This document shows, one piece after another, positions 34,782-47,104 of a stretch of DNA of 64,000 bases. Position 1 is the first letter of the stretch. Each line of letters starts with the position of its first letter. Location: assembly GCF_036884655.1 (NCBI RefSeq), contig NC_088347.1:16574501-16638500 (forward strand), in the 5' to 3' direction. The translations under genes and the position numbers were made by a program. The notes under the pieces were generated by a model. That model was not told the origin of the DNA and did no database searches. It saw only the letters and a program-made list of their open reading frames with translations. The DNA comes from Musa acuminata AAA Group (taxonomy: Eukaryota > Streptophyta > Magnoliopsida > Zingiberales > Musaceae).

Positions 34782-34949
34782 GACATTAGGCATCACTTTA
34801 TACAAGATTATTTTAATAATCATGATATAATTTTAGAATTTATTGACACAAAACATCGATTGGCCAATATCTTTACAAAACCTTTAAATGAAGAATAATT
34901 TGACTTCATTAGAAGGGAGTTAGGGATGTTAAATTGTCTGAATACATGA
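34782..34949 (+). pseudogene. pol: C-terminal tail of Sirevirus Pol (RNase H end)
   Basis: 56 codons with one internal TAA, containing the typical copia RNase H ending: FIDTKHRLANIFTKPLNEE, then FDFIRRELGMLNC before the stop. All upstream pol is missing; the fragment starts abruptly at the inverted LTR boundary. It belongs with the noncoding region and LTR F downstream. Confidence 0.85.
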
Positions 34950-36241
34950 GTTTGTTGTATTTCTTTTCTGGACTATCTTTCTCTTAATATTTCATGAATG
35001 GAGCTTTCATGAATTTATTTCATTTTTATCTTCCTTGGTATCAGGTTACTTCATACCCTTGCTCCATCACTTAATGATTCTTGATACACTTAAACACTTC
35101 ATGGATTTCGTTGACAAATACATCTCTCACGGGTTTCACTCTTATGAATTTTAATGAGAAAGAGATTTAATTGATGAAGTTTTATTCATGGATTTCTTTT
35201 TCTAATGATGCTCTCTTCCCATGAATTCTTCCTTACTCTTTTCTTAAAAGATGAAATTTATGAAATCTAATGAATATCTTGATCCTTGAAAGATGAATTT
35301 TAGAGTGTGATGAATACTAGCAAGAATGACGATTTGATTTCACATGATATTTAGATTCAAATCATTTCACAAATTTGTTTTTTAATGGATTCCCTCCTTA
35401 TCTTTCTTCCTCTTCTTCATGCAAAGTTTTGATGATAAGGGGGAGAATCTATCTCTTTAATATTGATAACTTTTGATTTTAAGAACTTTTGAATTTTACC
35501 ATGCAACGATGCAATATCGATTGGATAAATTAGTGGAACTTGCTTGAATTTTTAACCACACTTGCATTATTGAAATTGTTCTCCTTTTTGTTGATAACAA
35601 AGAGAGAGAAATGACAAAATTGATGACCAAATGGCATTGGCATTGTAAATATATGCAATGTATCTTAAATGCTTGTATCTTATCATAAATTCTTGAAATA
35701 TGATTGGTATCGTCAAATACAAATACTTGAAAAATATCAAATGTTTGCTTGAAATGTACCGTAATGTGGCATGATTACTTATAAATATTTTACTCCTAGT
35801 ATCATGCTTCATTTTATATCAAAATGATAAATGTCTATCATTATGATGAAATATCGAAATTAACATGCTTTATTTCGTATTGGAATCATGCCTCGGATTG
35901 TTGAATCATCATTTTTTGAAATTTGAATCTTGGAAAGTTTCATATTTGAAATTTCCAGCATATGTAAAAGTGATGTTTGTTTATCATCATTCTATGTTGA
36001 ACTTGAAAATGGATGTCATGCATCGACATCATTTTTATTGTTAAATATGTTGTATCATATTTTGAAATCGGTAAATCATGATAAGTATCATGATGTGCAT
36101 GTTGATAAGTTTAAAATGAATACAACTTATCGGTTTGATGCTTAAATTCAAAGGCCTTGAATTCAAGAATATCTTTTCTTAAGTATGACATATAGATATG
36201 GGGAGTTAAGGTTAACTCCGTCATCAATTGATTGTCATCAT
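34950..36241 (+). mobile_element. Sirevirus 3' noncoding internal region
   Basis: AT-rich, without a credible gene, between the pol stop and the PPT. Purine-rich PPT-like blocks lie near 35437 and 35600, and a 'ttaaggttaactccgtcatc' block sits just before the real PPT. It corresponds to 1-1191. Confidence 0.75.
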
Positions 36242-36256
36242 AAAAAAGGGGGAGAT
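36242..36256 (+). other. PPT of Sirevirus F
   Basis: A-run plus GGGGGAGAT directly before the LTR start. Confidence 0.85.
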
Positions 36257-37631
36257 TATTGAATCTCAGATTTTGATGATGAAATCAATTGGTAAATTAT
36301 AAGATCTAATCTATATGTTGAGAAAAGTGTATAGGATTAACAACGATAGCAAAAAGACATAAAGTAGATGTTGAGCCGGAGTCAAGATTGAGACTTCATT
36401 GAGAGTTCGAGAGTTCATTAGAAGTTCGAATGTTCATCGAACGTTCTGCCGGAACTGATCAAGAAGTCCAAGAGCTTGCTAAAAAAGCTCATCAGAACTC
36501 GCTATAAAGATCATCGTAAAGTCTAGGAGCTTGTCGGGAGTCCACCGGAACATTGCCGAGAGATCGTTGGAAGTTCACAGGAAGATCGTCGGAAGCTCAC
36601 TAGAAGAATAATTGGCTTACCAGAACAAGAATGCTTTGTTAAATGTCTTAATTATTATAGTTATAACTTAAGTTGATTTAGGATTAGGAGGTAATCCCAC
36701 TAACTCAGTTAGGGGTAAACTAGGCTCTTAACAGGGCAGAATTGGGCCGGATTGAACAGCCCATTTAGCACTTGAAACCAGGGCTAGTAGTGGCACCGCC
36801 TGGTGACCCAATCTCCAAGATGGTCTGGGTGGTGGTATGACCCAGATTGGGAAGTGGTACCACTAATAGTTAATGCTACCAATAGTGGCACCGCCCTTGT
36901 CAAGCGATGGTACCGTTGGTAGTTAATGTTGCTAGCGATAGTACCGCCCCTGTCAAGCGATGATACCATCGGCAATTAATGCTACCAATAGTGATACTGC
37001 CCTTGTCAGGCGGTGGTATCGCTAGAGCTCAGTCTCCGAGCTTTGTTAGGTGGTAGTACCGCCTAATAATGGCGGTGGCACTGCCCGTACTCAGAAATCC
37101 AAGGATGTGACACTTTTAAACTTCAATTTTGAAGCCATTGGGGCCTATAAATTTCCCACCATTTTCTATATGAAAGGGCACGAAAGTGTTGGCATAATCT
37201 TGAATCTTTAAAGTGTTAAAGTGTTATAAAAGTATTAGAGTCCTACTCGTGAAAAGGTGTGAGACTTATAAGGGTTATCTCCTAAACCCGTGAAAAGGAG
37301 AAAGCACCGTAAAGAGGTGGTTGGTCTTTGTCTATTGAAGGAAGACCATTAGTGGATGCTGATGACCTCAATGGAGGTAGAATTGGAAGTGGATGTAGGT
37401 CACAACGATCAAACCACTCTAAATTTTGGTTTGCTTTTCAATTTGTGCAATTTATATTACTGCAAACTTCCTTAACCTTCTCTTTGCACTCTTACGAAAG
37501 CTTTCAAGTTCAATATCTTTTCGAATCAAATTGTATCGAAACAAATATTTTTTGGAATTAGTGCTTTTTTTTGCTTCACTGATTTAACCCCCCCCCCCCC
37601 CCCCCTCTTAGTGCTGCTCTTGATCCTTACA
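36257..37631 (+). repeat. Sirevirus 3' LTR (LTR F)
   Basis: 1375 bp, starts TATTGAATCTCAG and ends GATCCTTACA. Palindrome array at 36785-37090, TATA-like TATAAAT at 37146-37152, and a long pure C-tract (about 37588-37605). PPT before and no PBS after, so a 3' LTR. It has the short start region seen in LTR D. Its 5' partner cannot be named with confidence. Confidence 0.82.
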
Positions 37632-38262
37632 AACTAAGGATAGATAGGTCCAAAGGATTAGATTCTCTTGTATCATCGAGGGACTACGGCATAGTGGCCT
37701 AGTACATCCATAGTCAATGAGTCTAGTGAATTATTATGGAGATAATAATTCACTGATCCAGAAAGAGTTCTGATAGGTATGACTCACGGCCAGCTTGATA
37801 TTAGGCCTAGAGGGTCACACACATATGATAGGTATTATGATGAGTAGAGGTTCGAATATAAGATATTCGTTGGAGCCCCTAACTTATTAGATATCCAATA
37901 AGCTCCTGAATTATTGGATCCTATGGATGAGATCTAATAAGAGCTAATAATAGATTATTGGGTAAAGACCCACTAATCTAAGAGGCTTGGGTAGTTGGAT
38001 GAAGATCCCATACCCAACTTGGCAAGATCCATTATGGTTAAGTTGATATGAGGCCTTTATAAATAGGAGGGAACCAAAGACCTATAGGCTAGAGGTTCTT
38101 TTTCGCTGCCTCCTCCTATTCTCCTCTCTCCCTCTCCTCCTCATACTGTAGCCCCTATTTGGGGTGTGTGGACAGCAAGATGGGGCAGCCGCTTCTTAAT
38201 TACATGGTGTGCGTGAGGAAGAGTTTTGGACAACGATTTGAGGATCATCTTTACAGCCCTTG
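37632..38262 (+). repeat. T-family LTR copy 1, left part
   Basis: Matches 54640-55255 and 56760-57300 (blocks 'ggatagataggtcc', 'agagggtcacacacatatg', 'ttattggatcctatggat'). TATA box at 38058-38065. Cut by Reina-1 at 38262 and resumed at 43797. The lineage is unknown: a long LTR ending CCCAACA, possibly copia. Confidence 0.65.
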
Positions 38263-38656
38263 TGTTAGAACCCTAGCAGGTTCTAAACTTGGGGTTGATC
38301 TCTTTAGGGGATCGGCCTCCTTGGAACTCTATAGGGGTTCCTCCCTCCAAGTTGCTGCTCAAAGGCTGCAGAAAAGATTGATCTATTGCTTACCAAAAGA
38401 GAAGGAATACATGGCTATTTATAGAGCTTCTAAACCCTAACTCCTAATAGGACTCCTACTTAAGACTCTTACTTCTAACCAACTCCTAGTATGACTTCTA
38501 GTCAAGACTCCTATTCCCTTACAACTCCTAATTCTTCTCTAAGAAAACACCTCCTACATGAATGCCCCTCTCAATTAGGACTCTCCTAGCTAGAGTCCTA
38601 ACAGTTTTACATGAATGTCCATCTCAATTAGGACTCTCTAAGCTAGAGTCCTAACA
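38263..38656 (-). repeat. Reina-1 3' LTR
   Basis: 394 bp with two copies of the ~44-base terminal repeat; the 5' LTR has three. Inverted TATA at 38416-38423. Confidence 0.88.
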
Positions 38657-38673
38657 GACCCGTCCTCTTCAAA

Positions 38674-41600
38674 TCAGCCTTGTCCTCGAGGCTGATGATT
38701 CGTGAATTCTGGGAATTTGATCTTCAAGTCGTCATAGTTCTCCCAAGTGGTATCTTCTATTGGTAGGTTTGCCCACTGTATTAGCACTTCATTAGTGGGT
38801 CATCGTCGTCGAGTCACGATCCGTCGATCAATAATGGCACTTAGCTGGGTCTGGAGTTCTCTTTGGGTAGTCATATTTGGTGGGTGGCTTTGGGCTGTCT
38901 CCAAGCACCTATTTAAAACTTTTGTCTGGCCGTCGGTTTATGGGTGATATGCCATACTCCTTTTCAATTTAGTACCCTGCATATGGAATAACTTTGTCCA
39001 AAATCTGCTCGTGAAGATGGAAGTAGAATTTATCGTAAGCACAATGCGTCCCTTATAGTGTAATTCTTTTGAGTCATGGGGCTTGGTGCTTCCTCCATTT
39101 TTTTTATAACCTTACTAGTCTCTGAATCTTACTGCTATTCCATCTTAATATCCTTAAGAAAGTCGCTGGTCGGAAGTGAAACGGTCGAAACTTCAACTTG
39201 CTCGGGTAGTTGTGAAAGCGCATCTGCAAGAACATTCTCTTTCCCCTTTTTGTAAGTTATTTCATAATCAAATACAAGAAGTTTTATTACCCTTTTTTGC
39301 TGCTCAGGGGATGATATTTTTCGCTCCAAAAAGTACTTGATGCTTTTATAGTCGGTTATAATTTGAAATCGTTGGCCAATCAAGTAGGGTCTCCACCTCG
39401 TTGCTGCGCGCACAATGGCGAGCATCTTCTTATCATATGTTGACTTATTTTGATGGGAGGGAGATAATGCCTTACTAGTGTATATGAGTGGTCGACCATC
39501 TTGCATGAGAATGGCTCCAATTCCGACTCTAGATGCGTCGGCCTCAATAATGAAGGGTCGGTTGAAATCTGGTAGTGTTAGCACCGGCGTCGTCGTCATG
39601 GCTGCCTTAAGTTTGTCGAAGGCAGCGGAGGCTCTGTCCGACCATTGGAAGACATCTTTTTTCAGTATGGAAGTAAGTGGTGCACTGATCTCTCCATAGT
39701 TTTTCACGAACTTACAGTAGTAGCCTGTTAAACCCAGAAAGCCATGTAGCAATTTTATGTTCCTCGAGGTCAGCCAGTTTTGCATTGTTCCAATTTTGAA
39801 GGGGTATACTGCCACACCTTCCTCTGATATGATATGCCCAAGATACTCCACCTTCTTATGAAGAAAGTAAATATTCATAGTGGTTGTTGTGTGTTCAAAC
39901 GGTGGTTTTCGGTATATCTTCTTCGCATACTCGTATTTGATGATACCCGGATCGAAGGTCCAACTTTGTGAAGATTTGTGCTCCCTTAGAAACTCATATA
40001 CTACTGGAATAGGGTATTTATCCTTAATGGTTATGTCATTGAGAGCTCGGTAATCAACACATAATCGCCATATTCCATCCTTCTTTCGTATGAGGAGCAC
40101 CGGTGAAGAGTAGGGGCTGCAACATGGCCGAATAACTCCTGTTTTGAGCATCTCTTTTACAATCCTTTCTATTTCATTCTTCTGGAGATGTGGATATTGA
40201 TATGGCTGAGCATTTGCTGGAGATTTGCCTGGAAGAATCATTATACAATGATCATGCCGACGGGTAAGAGGTAGGTTGCGCGGTTCATCAAATATATCTG
40301 AAAATTCAGCAAGCAAAGGAAGTAGAATTGGATCTTCAAATTTTGTTGGCTCTCCCTTAGTTTGTTGCTTAAGTTATACCAAAAAGCCACTGCATGCTTT
40401 ATGCAAAACCTTCTCCATTTGTTGTGTGCAAATCGTCGTTACGTCGCCCTCACGTTTCCCGTGCAGTATCACCTGTTTCTCTTTACTGTAAAATTTTATA
40501 ATTAGTTGCATAAAATTCCAAGAAATATCACCTAATGTCATCAACCATTTAATTCTGAGTATGGCCTCATGATCATCAAGAGGGAGGAGGAAGAAATCTG
40601 CAATTATCTCTTGGTCCTGCAATAACAGTTTCACCTGCGGGCACCTATGATCACACTTCAAAATCCGTCCGTTGGCGACCTTAACGACAAACCTACTGCA
40701 ATTCTCAATAGGTAAGTTCATATAGACAGCAACCTTACTGTTTAGGAAGTTATTAGTGCTGCCCGTGTCGATGAGAACAGTGATCGGTTGTTGTTTGAGA
40801 AGGCCTCCAACTTTCATCGTTTGTGGGATTAAGTAGCCAACTAGTGTATGTACCGTAACTTTGGTCGGTTGTGGCTCTTCTTCTGCATTTTCTTGTTCAT
40901 GTTCAAGGCTCTCTTTTGGATGTTCAATAACCTCTTCTTCTATCAGTTCAATCAGAAGTAGTCCCCCTTTACTACAACGATGCTCACGGCTCCACGGCTC
41001 ATCACAATGCCAACATAACCCCTTCGCATATCGCTCCCGAAGCTCTTCTCTTGTTAATCTCTTTGGTGTAGGGACTTGGTCGAAAGTAGAGGGGGCTAAG
41101 GGCTTCAATATTACTAGTTGAGGAGCGACCCTAGTCCTCCGAGCTTCATGGTTCAATTGCTCCTCTTGATGTCGTGCGAAAGAGATGGCTGCCATAAGTG
41201 TATACAGTTGTCGCGCTTTAACATCTCCTCGGATCTCCGGCTTCAAGCCCTCAATAAAGGTTCTCAATAGCTGTTTTTGAGACCAATCATGAGTTTGATT
41301 AGATAACCTTTCAAACCTGGTTTGGTACTCCTGAATGGTAGAGGTTTGTCGAATCTTTGCTAGTTGTCCGTCAATATTCTCGTAATCGGTTGGTCTGAAG
41401 CGGATCAGCAGTCCTTCTTTGAATTATCACCATGAAAGGACTCCATAAGTATGTTCAAACCAGTCAAACCACTGTATAGCATCCCCTTCAAGATATATAG
41501 CTGCAATTTTCACCATAGATGCATCCGCGATTTTATGGTACCGAAAATATCGCTCCGCGCGCGAGATCCAACCGATTGGATCTCCTTCTTCCCATCTAGG

Positions 41601-41828
41601 GAAGTCCACTCTGATGCATGGATAGTTGGGGTTGGTCATAGAGCTTCCCCTCTCTTGGAAGTCATATCTTTGGGCTTGGTGTGATTGGGCAAAGCTCTCT
41701 CCTTGATATGATTTCTTCGGGCTTAGTGGTCGGCCCAATCTGAGTTCGGTAAAGAGCGTCCGAATCTTATCCTCCATTCGCGCCTCCAAAGCTTCGAATT
41801 TAGCATTGATTGCCTCCTTAGATGCCAT
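38674..41828 (-). pseudogene. gag-pol: Reina-1 Gag-Pol, defective
   Basis: Gag starts at the ATG at 41828 (MASKEAINAKFEALEAR), with the capsid piece to 41427, where two adjacent stops stand in place of codons open in Reina-2. The same frame resumes through 41267-40374 (knuckle CWHCDEPWSREHRC; protease DTGSTNNFLN), then 40316-39135. That last piece has the RT N-terminal KKDGIWRLCVDY block, a scrambled segment (about 39990-39870), RNase H (EADASRVGIGAIL; TDYKSIKYFL) and then stops. The RT catalytic YxDD region is absent. Downstream only an integrase core scrap and a chromodomain remain. Cannot encode a working RT or integrase. Confidence 0.88.
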
Positions 41829-43333
41829 AGTATATTCCTCCAAATCTATGATGTTAAGATCTCTCTTTTGTTGTTAGGTTAAAGGCATGTATAGGTTGAG
41901 AGAAGTGATGGTCGAAAGGGTTGGTGGATCGGTGGATATAGGCTACGATTTAGGCTAGTTTTGTGGCAGTTTTGGGTGCAGTTTGAGGGTGAGGTTTAGT
42001 GGAGTTTTAGGGATGTGGATGAAAGTTTTGGATCTATGGTAGATGGCAGCAAAGGTTTGATAGAAATCAGTGGAAGTTGCAACAAGTATGTGCTGTCTTG
42101 TAAGAGTAGAATTGTCGTCGAAGAAACAATGGTTTCTCGATGTAATTTCTACCAAAAACTTAAGAGAATTGAGGAGGGAATTGATAACAAAATCACAGAT
42201 TATATGACAGCAAGGATGTCTAATTTAATCAAGAAAATTTCAGCAGTATAACAGCAAGAAAATTGGTGCAAGTTGCGATAGCAGAATTGTCGTCGAAAAA
42301 TTTCAGCGGGTTACGATGAAAATTTGCAGCAACACAAAATTATTTTTAGAAATGAATTCCTTAATATATCAATCTTCCATGGAAGCCAAGATGATCTATG
42401 AAGTGTATAAGAAATTTTATTCAAAAAAGATTGCAAATAGATGGGTTAAGGCAACAATATGCCGCTGAAATTTTCTGCGGCACAGATTTTTAAGTATAGC
42501 AGATTGGACGTAAAAGATCAGTAGTTTATATTGAGAATTTTTTGATGAAACTAAAGGTAAATCCACTGTTAGGAAGTGTCAAAGCTATCATAAAAATTTC
42601 ATAGAGATTTGGATAGAAACAATATAATATCAAGATCAAACAAACAGTGCTATGCGGCTGAAATTTTACAATGCAGATTTTCAAGTATAGCAGATTAGAC
42701 GTAAAAGATCAATGGTTTATATTGAGAATTTTTTGAAAAAACCAAAGGAAAATCTGCTGTTAGAAAGTGTCAAAGATGTCTTAAAAATTTCATAGAAATT
42801 TGGATAGAAAAAGCACAGTAGCAAGATCAAAAAGATGGTGCTATGCGGCTGAAATTTTATAATGCAGATTTTCAAGTATAGCAGATTAGACGTAAAAGAT
42901 CAATGGTTTATATTGAGAATTTTTTGAAAAAACCAAAGGGAAATCTGCCGTTAGTAAGTGTCAAAGATGTCAGAAAAATTTCATAGAAATTTGGATAGAA
43001 AAATCACAGTAGCAAGATCAAACAGATGGTGCTATGCGGCTGGAATTCTGCAATGTATCTTTCGTCATAGAGATGAAAACTTTGTGACAAAAGGTTTATG
43101 CAGCAATATAGGAACAGATTTTTTTTTAGATTTTCGAATAAGGATAACTAAATTGCAGTAGCAGTAAGGTAGGAAACCAGAACTTGTTGCAATTCATGGG
43201 GAGATCAAAGGATGATCTATGGTGGTGGAGATGATAGCGGAATTCGGCGATGATCTTTTAAGCAATTATTGGAATTGCTTTGGGAGGTTGTGGAGGGTTG
43301 ATGGATGGCAATGGAAGGGCAGCGAGATGCCAA
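41829..43333 (-). other. Reina-1 leader with ~191-base tandem repeats
   Basis: Noncoding leader between PBS and gag. The block 'tatgcggctgaaatttta' recurs at 42458 (altered), 42651, 42842 and 43033, a period of 191-193, so three units. Reina-2 and Reina-3 have two units each. The rest of the leader shows no gene. Confidence 0.8.
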
Positions 43334-43354
43334 GAACGCTGCTCTGATACTAGG
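43334..43354 (-). other. Reina-1 PBS
   Basis: On the minus strand CCTAGTATCAGAGCAGC follows the LTR end; the TATCAGAGC core matches initiator Met-tRNA, with an altered first part. Confidence 0.75.
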
Positions 43355-43791
43355 TGTTAGAACCCTTGCAGGTTCTAAACTTGGGTTGATCTCTTTAGGG
43401 GATCGGCCTCCTTGGAACTCTATAGGGGTTCCTCCCTCCAAGTTGCTGCTCAAAGGCTGCAAAAAAGATTCATCTATTGCTTATCAAAAGAGAAGGAATA
43501 CATGACTATTTATAGGGCTTCTAAACCCTAACTCCTAATAGGACTCCTACTTAAGACTCTTACTTCTAACCAACTCCTAGTAGGACTTCTAGTCAAGACT
43601 CCTATTCCCTTACAACTCCTAATTCTTCTTTAAGAAAACACCTCCTCCATGAATGCCCCTCTCAATTAGGACTCTCCTAACTAGAGTCCTAACAGAATGT
43701 CCCTCTCAATTAGGACTCTCCTAGCTAGAGTCCTAACAGTTTTACATGAATGTCCCTCTCAATTAGGACTCTCCAAGCTAGAGTCCTAACA
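43355..43791 (-). repeat. Reina-1 5' LTR
   Basis: 437 bp, starts TGTTAGGACTCTAGC on the minus strand. Three direct ~44-base repeats at its start each contain the LTR terminus sequence. Inverted TATA at 43507-43514. Confidence 0.88.
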
Positions 43792-43796
43792 CCTTG

Positions 43797-44037
43797 CCAT
43801 TTGGATCATTGCTAGAGGAGGACAGTTGACATCCTTCATCCTCTCCCACAGATCTATAGGTTTTTAGGGATATATAATCTCCTTAGGTAATTCTTTATTA
43901 CATAGTTTTTTCAGTTTCATAAATTTTTATGCACCAACTTTTGCACGACGATGAAACCTTCTTTTCTATGAGAATTCTAGGATTTTATTTTTCTGTTCTT
44001 CCATTGTACACGTGTTGTCGTCCTATTTTACCCAACA
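43797..44037 (+). repeat. T-family LTR copy 1, right part
   Basis: Continues from 38262 after Reina-1 and its TSD, matching 57318-57561, and ends at CCCAACA. No PBS follows; a minus-strand Sirevirus gag abuts directly. Confidence 0.65.
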
Positions 44038-44955
44038 TCATCTACCGCATCATCGAGAGCCATCAAGCCATAGTTTGCCACTTCGTCTTCATCGGTTTGC
44101 TCATCGTCTTCAGATGCACTTAATTCATCCCAAGTTGCCTTAAATGTTTCTTCTTCTTTGGCAGCTACTTCTTTTTAAATTTATTTTTATTCTTAGTTTT
44201 GTATGTTATGATTTTTTTAAATTTTTTTGTCAAAAGTTTTATGTTATCATCACTTGAGCTTTTGCTCGAGTAGTCTTCTTTTATTATAAGTGTCAAATAC
44301 TTCTTGTTATTGGGAAGGTTTCTCGTATGACCATCATATGTCATAAATGCCATTTTATAGGTCATTAAAGACTCGATAAGTCTTCAAACAAAAAATTATT
44401 TAGGTCCTTTGCTTCTTGTATTGTCGTTACTCTTGGATCCCAACTTTTTCGAAGGGATCTTAGTATTTTATTTACAAGTTCAAAGTTTGAAAATTTTTTA
44501 CCAAGTGCTTTTAAACTATTGATGACATCCATAAACCAGGTGTATATGTTTCTAATGGTTTTACTTGGTTCCATTCGAAACAATTCAAAACTATACATCA
44601 AAAGATTAATTTTAGAATCTTTAACTCTACTTATGCCTTCATATGTAATTTCAAGAGTATGCCAAATGTCATGTGCAGTTTTACAAGTTAAAATATAATT
44701 AAACTCATTTTTATCCAAAGCACAAAATAGAGCATTTATAACTCTAGCATTTAACAAAAATGATTTTTTCTCAAAATCACTTAATTTATTCATAGGTTTA
44801 GAAGGTGTTTGAAAACTAAATTCAACTATATTCCATAAATTGAAATCCAAAGTAAAAAAACTTTCATACATATTTTCCAATATATGTAGTCTATCCCATT
44901 GAATATAGAAGAACGAGTGATAGAGTATCCCTCTAGATTGCTAGTAAAAATGAGA
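44038..44955 (-). pseudogene. gag: Sirevirus Gag, degraded, minus strand
   Basis: Minus strand, from near 44955 (the usual ATG is altered, 'SNLEGYSITR' block). A one-base frameshift occurs near 44880, then the frame is open from 44880 to 44365 (NLWNIVEFSFQ, NARVINALFCALDKNEFN, WHTLEITYEG), with another break before 44365-44165. An acidic tail (EDDEQTDED) runs to ~44040. It sits beside its own PBS and LTR on the right. Pol is missing. Confidence 0.8.
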
Positions 44956-44958
44956 AAA

Positions 44959-44977
44959 GCTTGGCTATAATACCAAC
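44959..44977 (-). other. PBS of minus-strand Sirevirus
   Basis: Minus strand reads GTTGGTATTATAGCCAAGC, a mutated initiator Met PBS next to the LTR end. Confidence 0.7.
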
Positions 44978-46195
44978 TATTAAGACTATATTGGCACTAG
45001 TGTGGGGGGGTGGGAATTAGTGCTTTCGAAAAATCATGTCGGTTTAAAAAATTACATTCGATAAAAATTAATATCAAAAGTTAGAAAAAAGCACACCGAA
45101 TTTATAGTGGTTCGGTCGTTGTGACCTACGTCTACTCTCGATTCCTCTTCACTCGAGGCTACTGACTTCCACTACTAATCTTCTTTCCAATGGGCAAAGA
45201 TCAACTACCTTTACAATGCTATCTCCTTTTCATAGGCTCAGGAGAGAAACTTTATACCCCTCTTTTACAATGTATCCCTTACACACCTCCCTTAGAACAA
45301 CCTCTAAGCTTAAGGAGGAGGGACTCAACTTTCTCACAAACTTTTTACACTATAAACCCCAAGTTTTTATTTTATTTTCTTACTTTAATAAGAAGGAAAG
45401 AGTGGGATATTTATAGGCCCCAAATGGATTCAAATTTGGAGCCAAAACAATCTCATCTCGGGTTTCTGGGGTACTAGCGATACCACCGCCAATATTGGGT
45501 GGTACCATCGCTTGTCTGTTTGACATTGGGCGGTACCACTACCCAGTCTAGTGGTACCACTACTTGACAAACTAACACTAGCCGATACCATCGCCTAGTC
45601 TGATGGTACCACTGCTTGACGGTGATTGGGCTTTTAATTTTTCCAGCTCATAAGTAGTTCCACCGCCTGATCCAACTTTTGAGTCACTGAATGGGCCTTC
45701 CTCTTAGCCCAAAATAGTCCTAATTTAGGCTCAATTGGCCCCTAGTTGAGTTAGTATGATTACACAAAAAACTAACTCAATTTGCCCCCTAAACTACTTC
45801 GATCTAGACAAATGATTATAAGCATGAATCATATGTTATCCAGTATGTCATTGGTTCATCTAACGCTTCATCTGATCCTTCAACTCATCGTCCTCTCCTT
45901 CAGTGTATTGCCCAATCGGTATATTGACCTTCGGCAATATCAGATCTCCTTGGCGTAATGTCTAATCCTTTGGCCCGATGCCCGAACTTATAGCACGAAG
46001 TCCTTCTACCAGCATGTCGACCAATCCTCTAGCCCGACGTCCAATCTTCTGACATGTTCACTCTGGCCCAATGTTTGATTCTTCCTACTTCAATCGATTT
46101 ACCTTTTTTGATTGAAGATAGTCCTACATCACTTAAATGCATATTGGATTATAACATCATTAATTAATTTCATCATCAAAATCTGATATTCAACA
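44978..46195 (-). repeat. Sirevirus 5' LTR, minus strand
   Basis: 1218 bp. Minus-strand start TGTTGAATATCAG at 46195, end CTTAATA at 44978. Inverted TATA at 45408-45415, palindrome array 45475-45680. PBS and gag follow on the same strand. Confidence 0.82.
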
Positions 46196-46495
46196 AGATC
46201 ATGAATGAGTGATTGGGCCCACTAGCTTGGTCTTGATCATATTAGGTTATGATCCATGATCATCTAGTGTGATTACTTATACGACTACTAGATATGTATA
46301 TATATTTATATGTGATATAGATATATATTAAATATATATGCGTGTGACAGGTAACAAGAGACTGAATTAAAATCCCTTCTCTTGATAATATTAAGTCGGT
46401 AATCATGAGACAATTAGATTGATCCACATGGCTTTCTATCATTATGGGAAAAAATCGATTCTCGGCATAGGTTGAATTGGTTGAATCCCTCGAGA
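46196..46495. other. unassigned AT-rich spacer
   Basis: About 300 bases with an AT-dinucleotide-rich stretch (46297-46340). I found no match elsewhere in the window and no gene. Confidence 0.4.
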
Positions 46496-46925
46496 TGTTG
46501 GAAATTTAGGGTGACATCACATACACAGCGGAAGAATAGAAAAAAAATCCTAAACTTTAAAAAAACATTAGTCTCTTGATATCATGCAAAGATTGGTAAG
46601 CAAAAACCCGTGAAATAAAAAACTTTGCATATAAGAAAGTTGTATTACCTAAGGAGATCGTATATCCTTGAATTTCAGCATATCTATGAGAGAGGATGAA
46701 GGAGGTCAACTGTCCTCCTCTCTAGCGATGATCCACACAACAGGGGCTACGAAAACACTCTTCAAATCACTACTCAAATCTCCTTGCTACGCGCATCACG
46801 TAATCAAGAAGGGGTCGACCCTTCTTACTATCCATATGCCCTAAATAGGGGCTGCAGGTTGAGGAGGAGAGAGAGAGAGGAGAATAGGAAATGGTAGCTA
46901 AAAGAGGTCTAGCCTATGACTCTTT
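46496..46925 (-). repeat. T-family LTR 3' part, inverted
   Basis: Starts TGTTGGAAATTT, the reverse complement of the T LTR end; the blocks 'aaggagatcgtatatcct' and 'gcgatgatccacac' match 57318-57561 reversed. A short GA-repeat lies at 46862-46882. It is fused to a forward T LTR start at about 46926. Confidence 0.6.
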
Positions 46926-47104
46926 TGCTAGTCATAGGTGCCTTGTAAGTCAATCACATGAGTAATGGCACGTGTGACATAACACACTCTTTTTATTTAT
47001 TATTATTATAGTATTTTCTCACTTTATATTACTTATTTTGCATATATATTATGATGTATATTGATATGTACAATAGGAATTAGATCATGATGAGATCATG
47101 ATAA
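46926..47104 (+). repeat. T-family LTR copy 2, first part
   Basis: Matches 55946-56130 ('tagtcataggtg', 'ggcacgtgtgac', 'attttctcactttatatt'). Interrupted at 47104 by a Sirevirus solo LTR. Confidence 0.65.

Larger units (their letters stand above)
38263..43791 (-). mobile_element. Ty3/gypsy Reina copy 1 (minus strand), complete ends
   Basis: 5529 bp with perfect TSD CCTTG (38258-38262, 43792-43796). The T-family LTR reads continuously across the two flanks. 5' LTR 43355-43791, 3' LTR 38263-38656. It has a long leader with ~191-base repeats, gag, protease, a defective RT, RNase H, a heavily deleted integrase and a chromodomain. Size, short LTRs and Gag style fit the Reina clade. Confidence 0.88.

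Noticed and set aside
23516..37631. LTR E and LTR F as the two ends of one Sirevirus
   Set aside because: Both start TATTGAATC and the order fits, but LTR E has a long start region that LTR F lacks and the flanks show no TSD, so pairing is not supported.
38159..38440. 93-codon ORF at the T LTR/Reina boundary
   Set aside because: It spans the insertion junction of Reina-1, so it cannot be an ancestral gene.
42458..43045. Regular direct repeats as a CRISPR array
   Set aside because: Units are ~191 bases without short repeat/spacer structure, and they lie in a retrotransposon leader in a plant genome.
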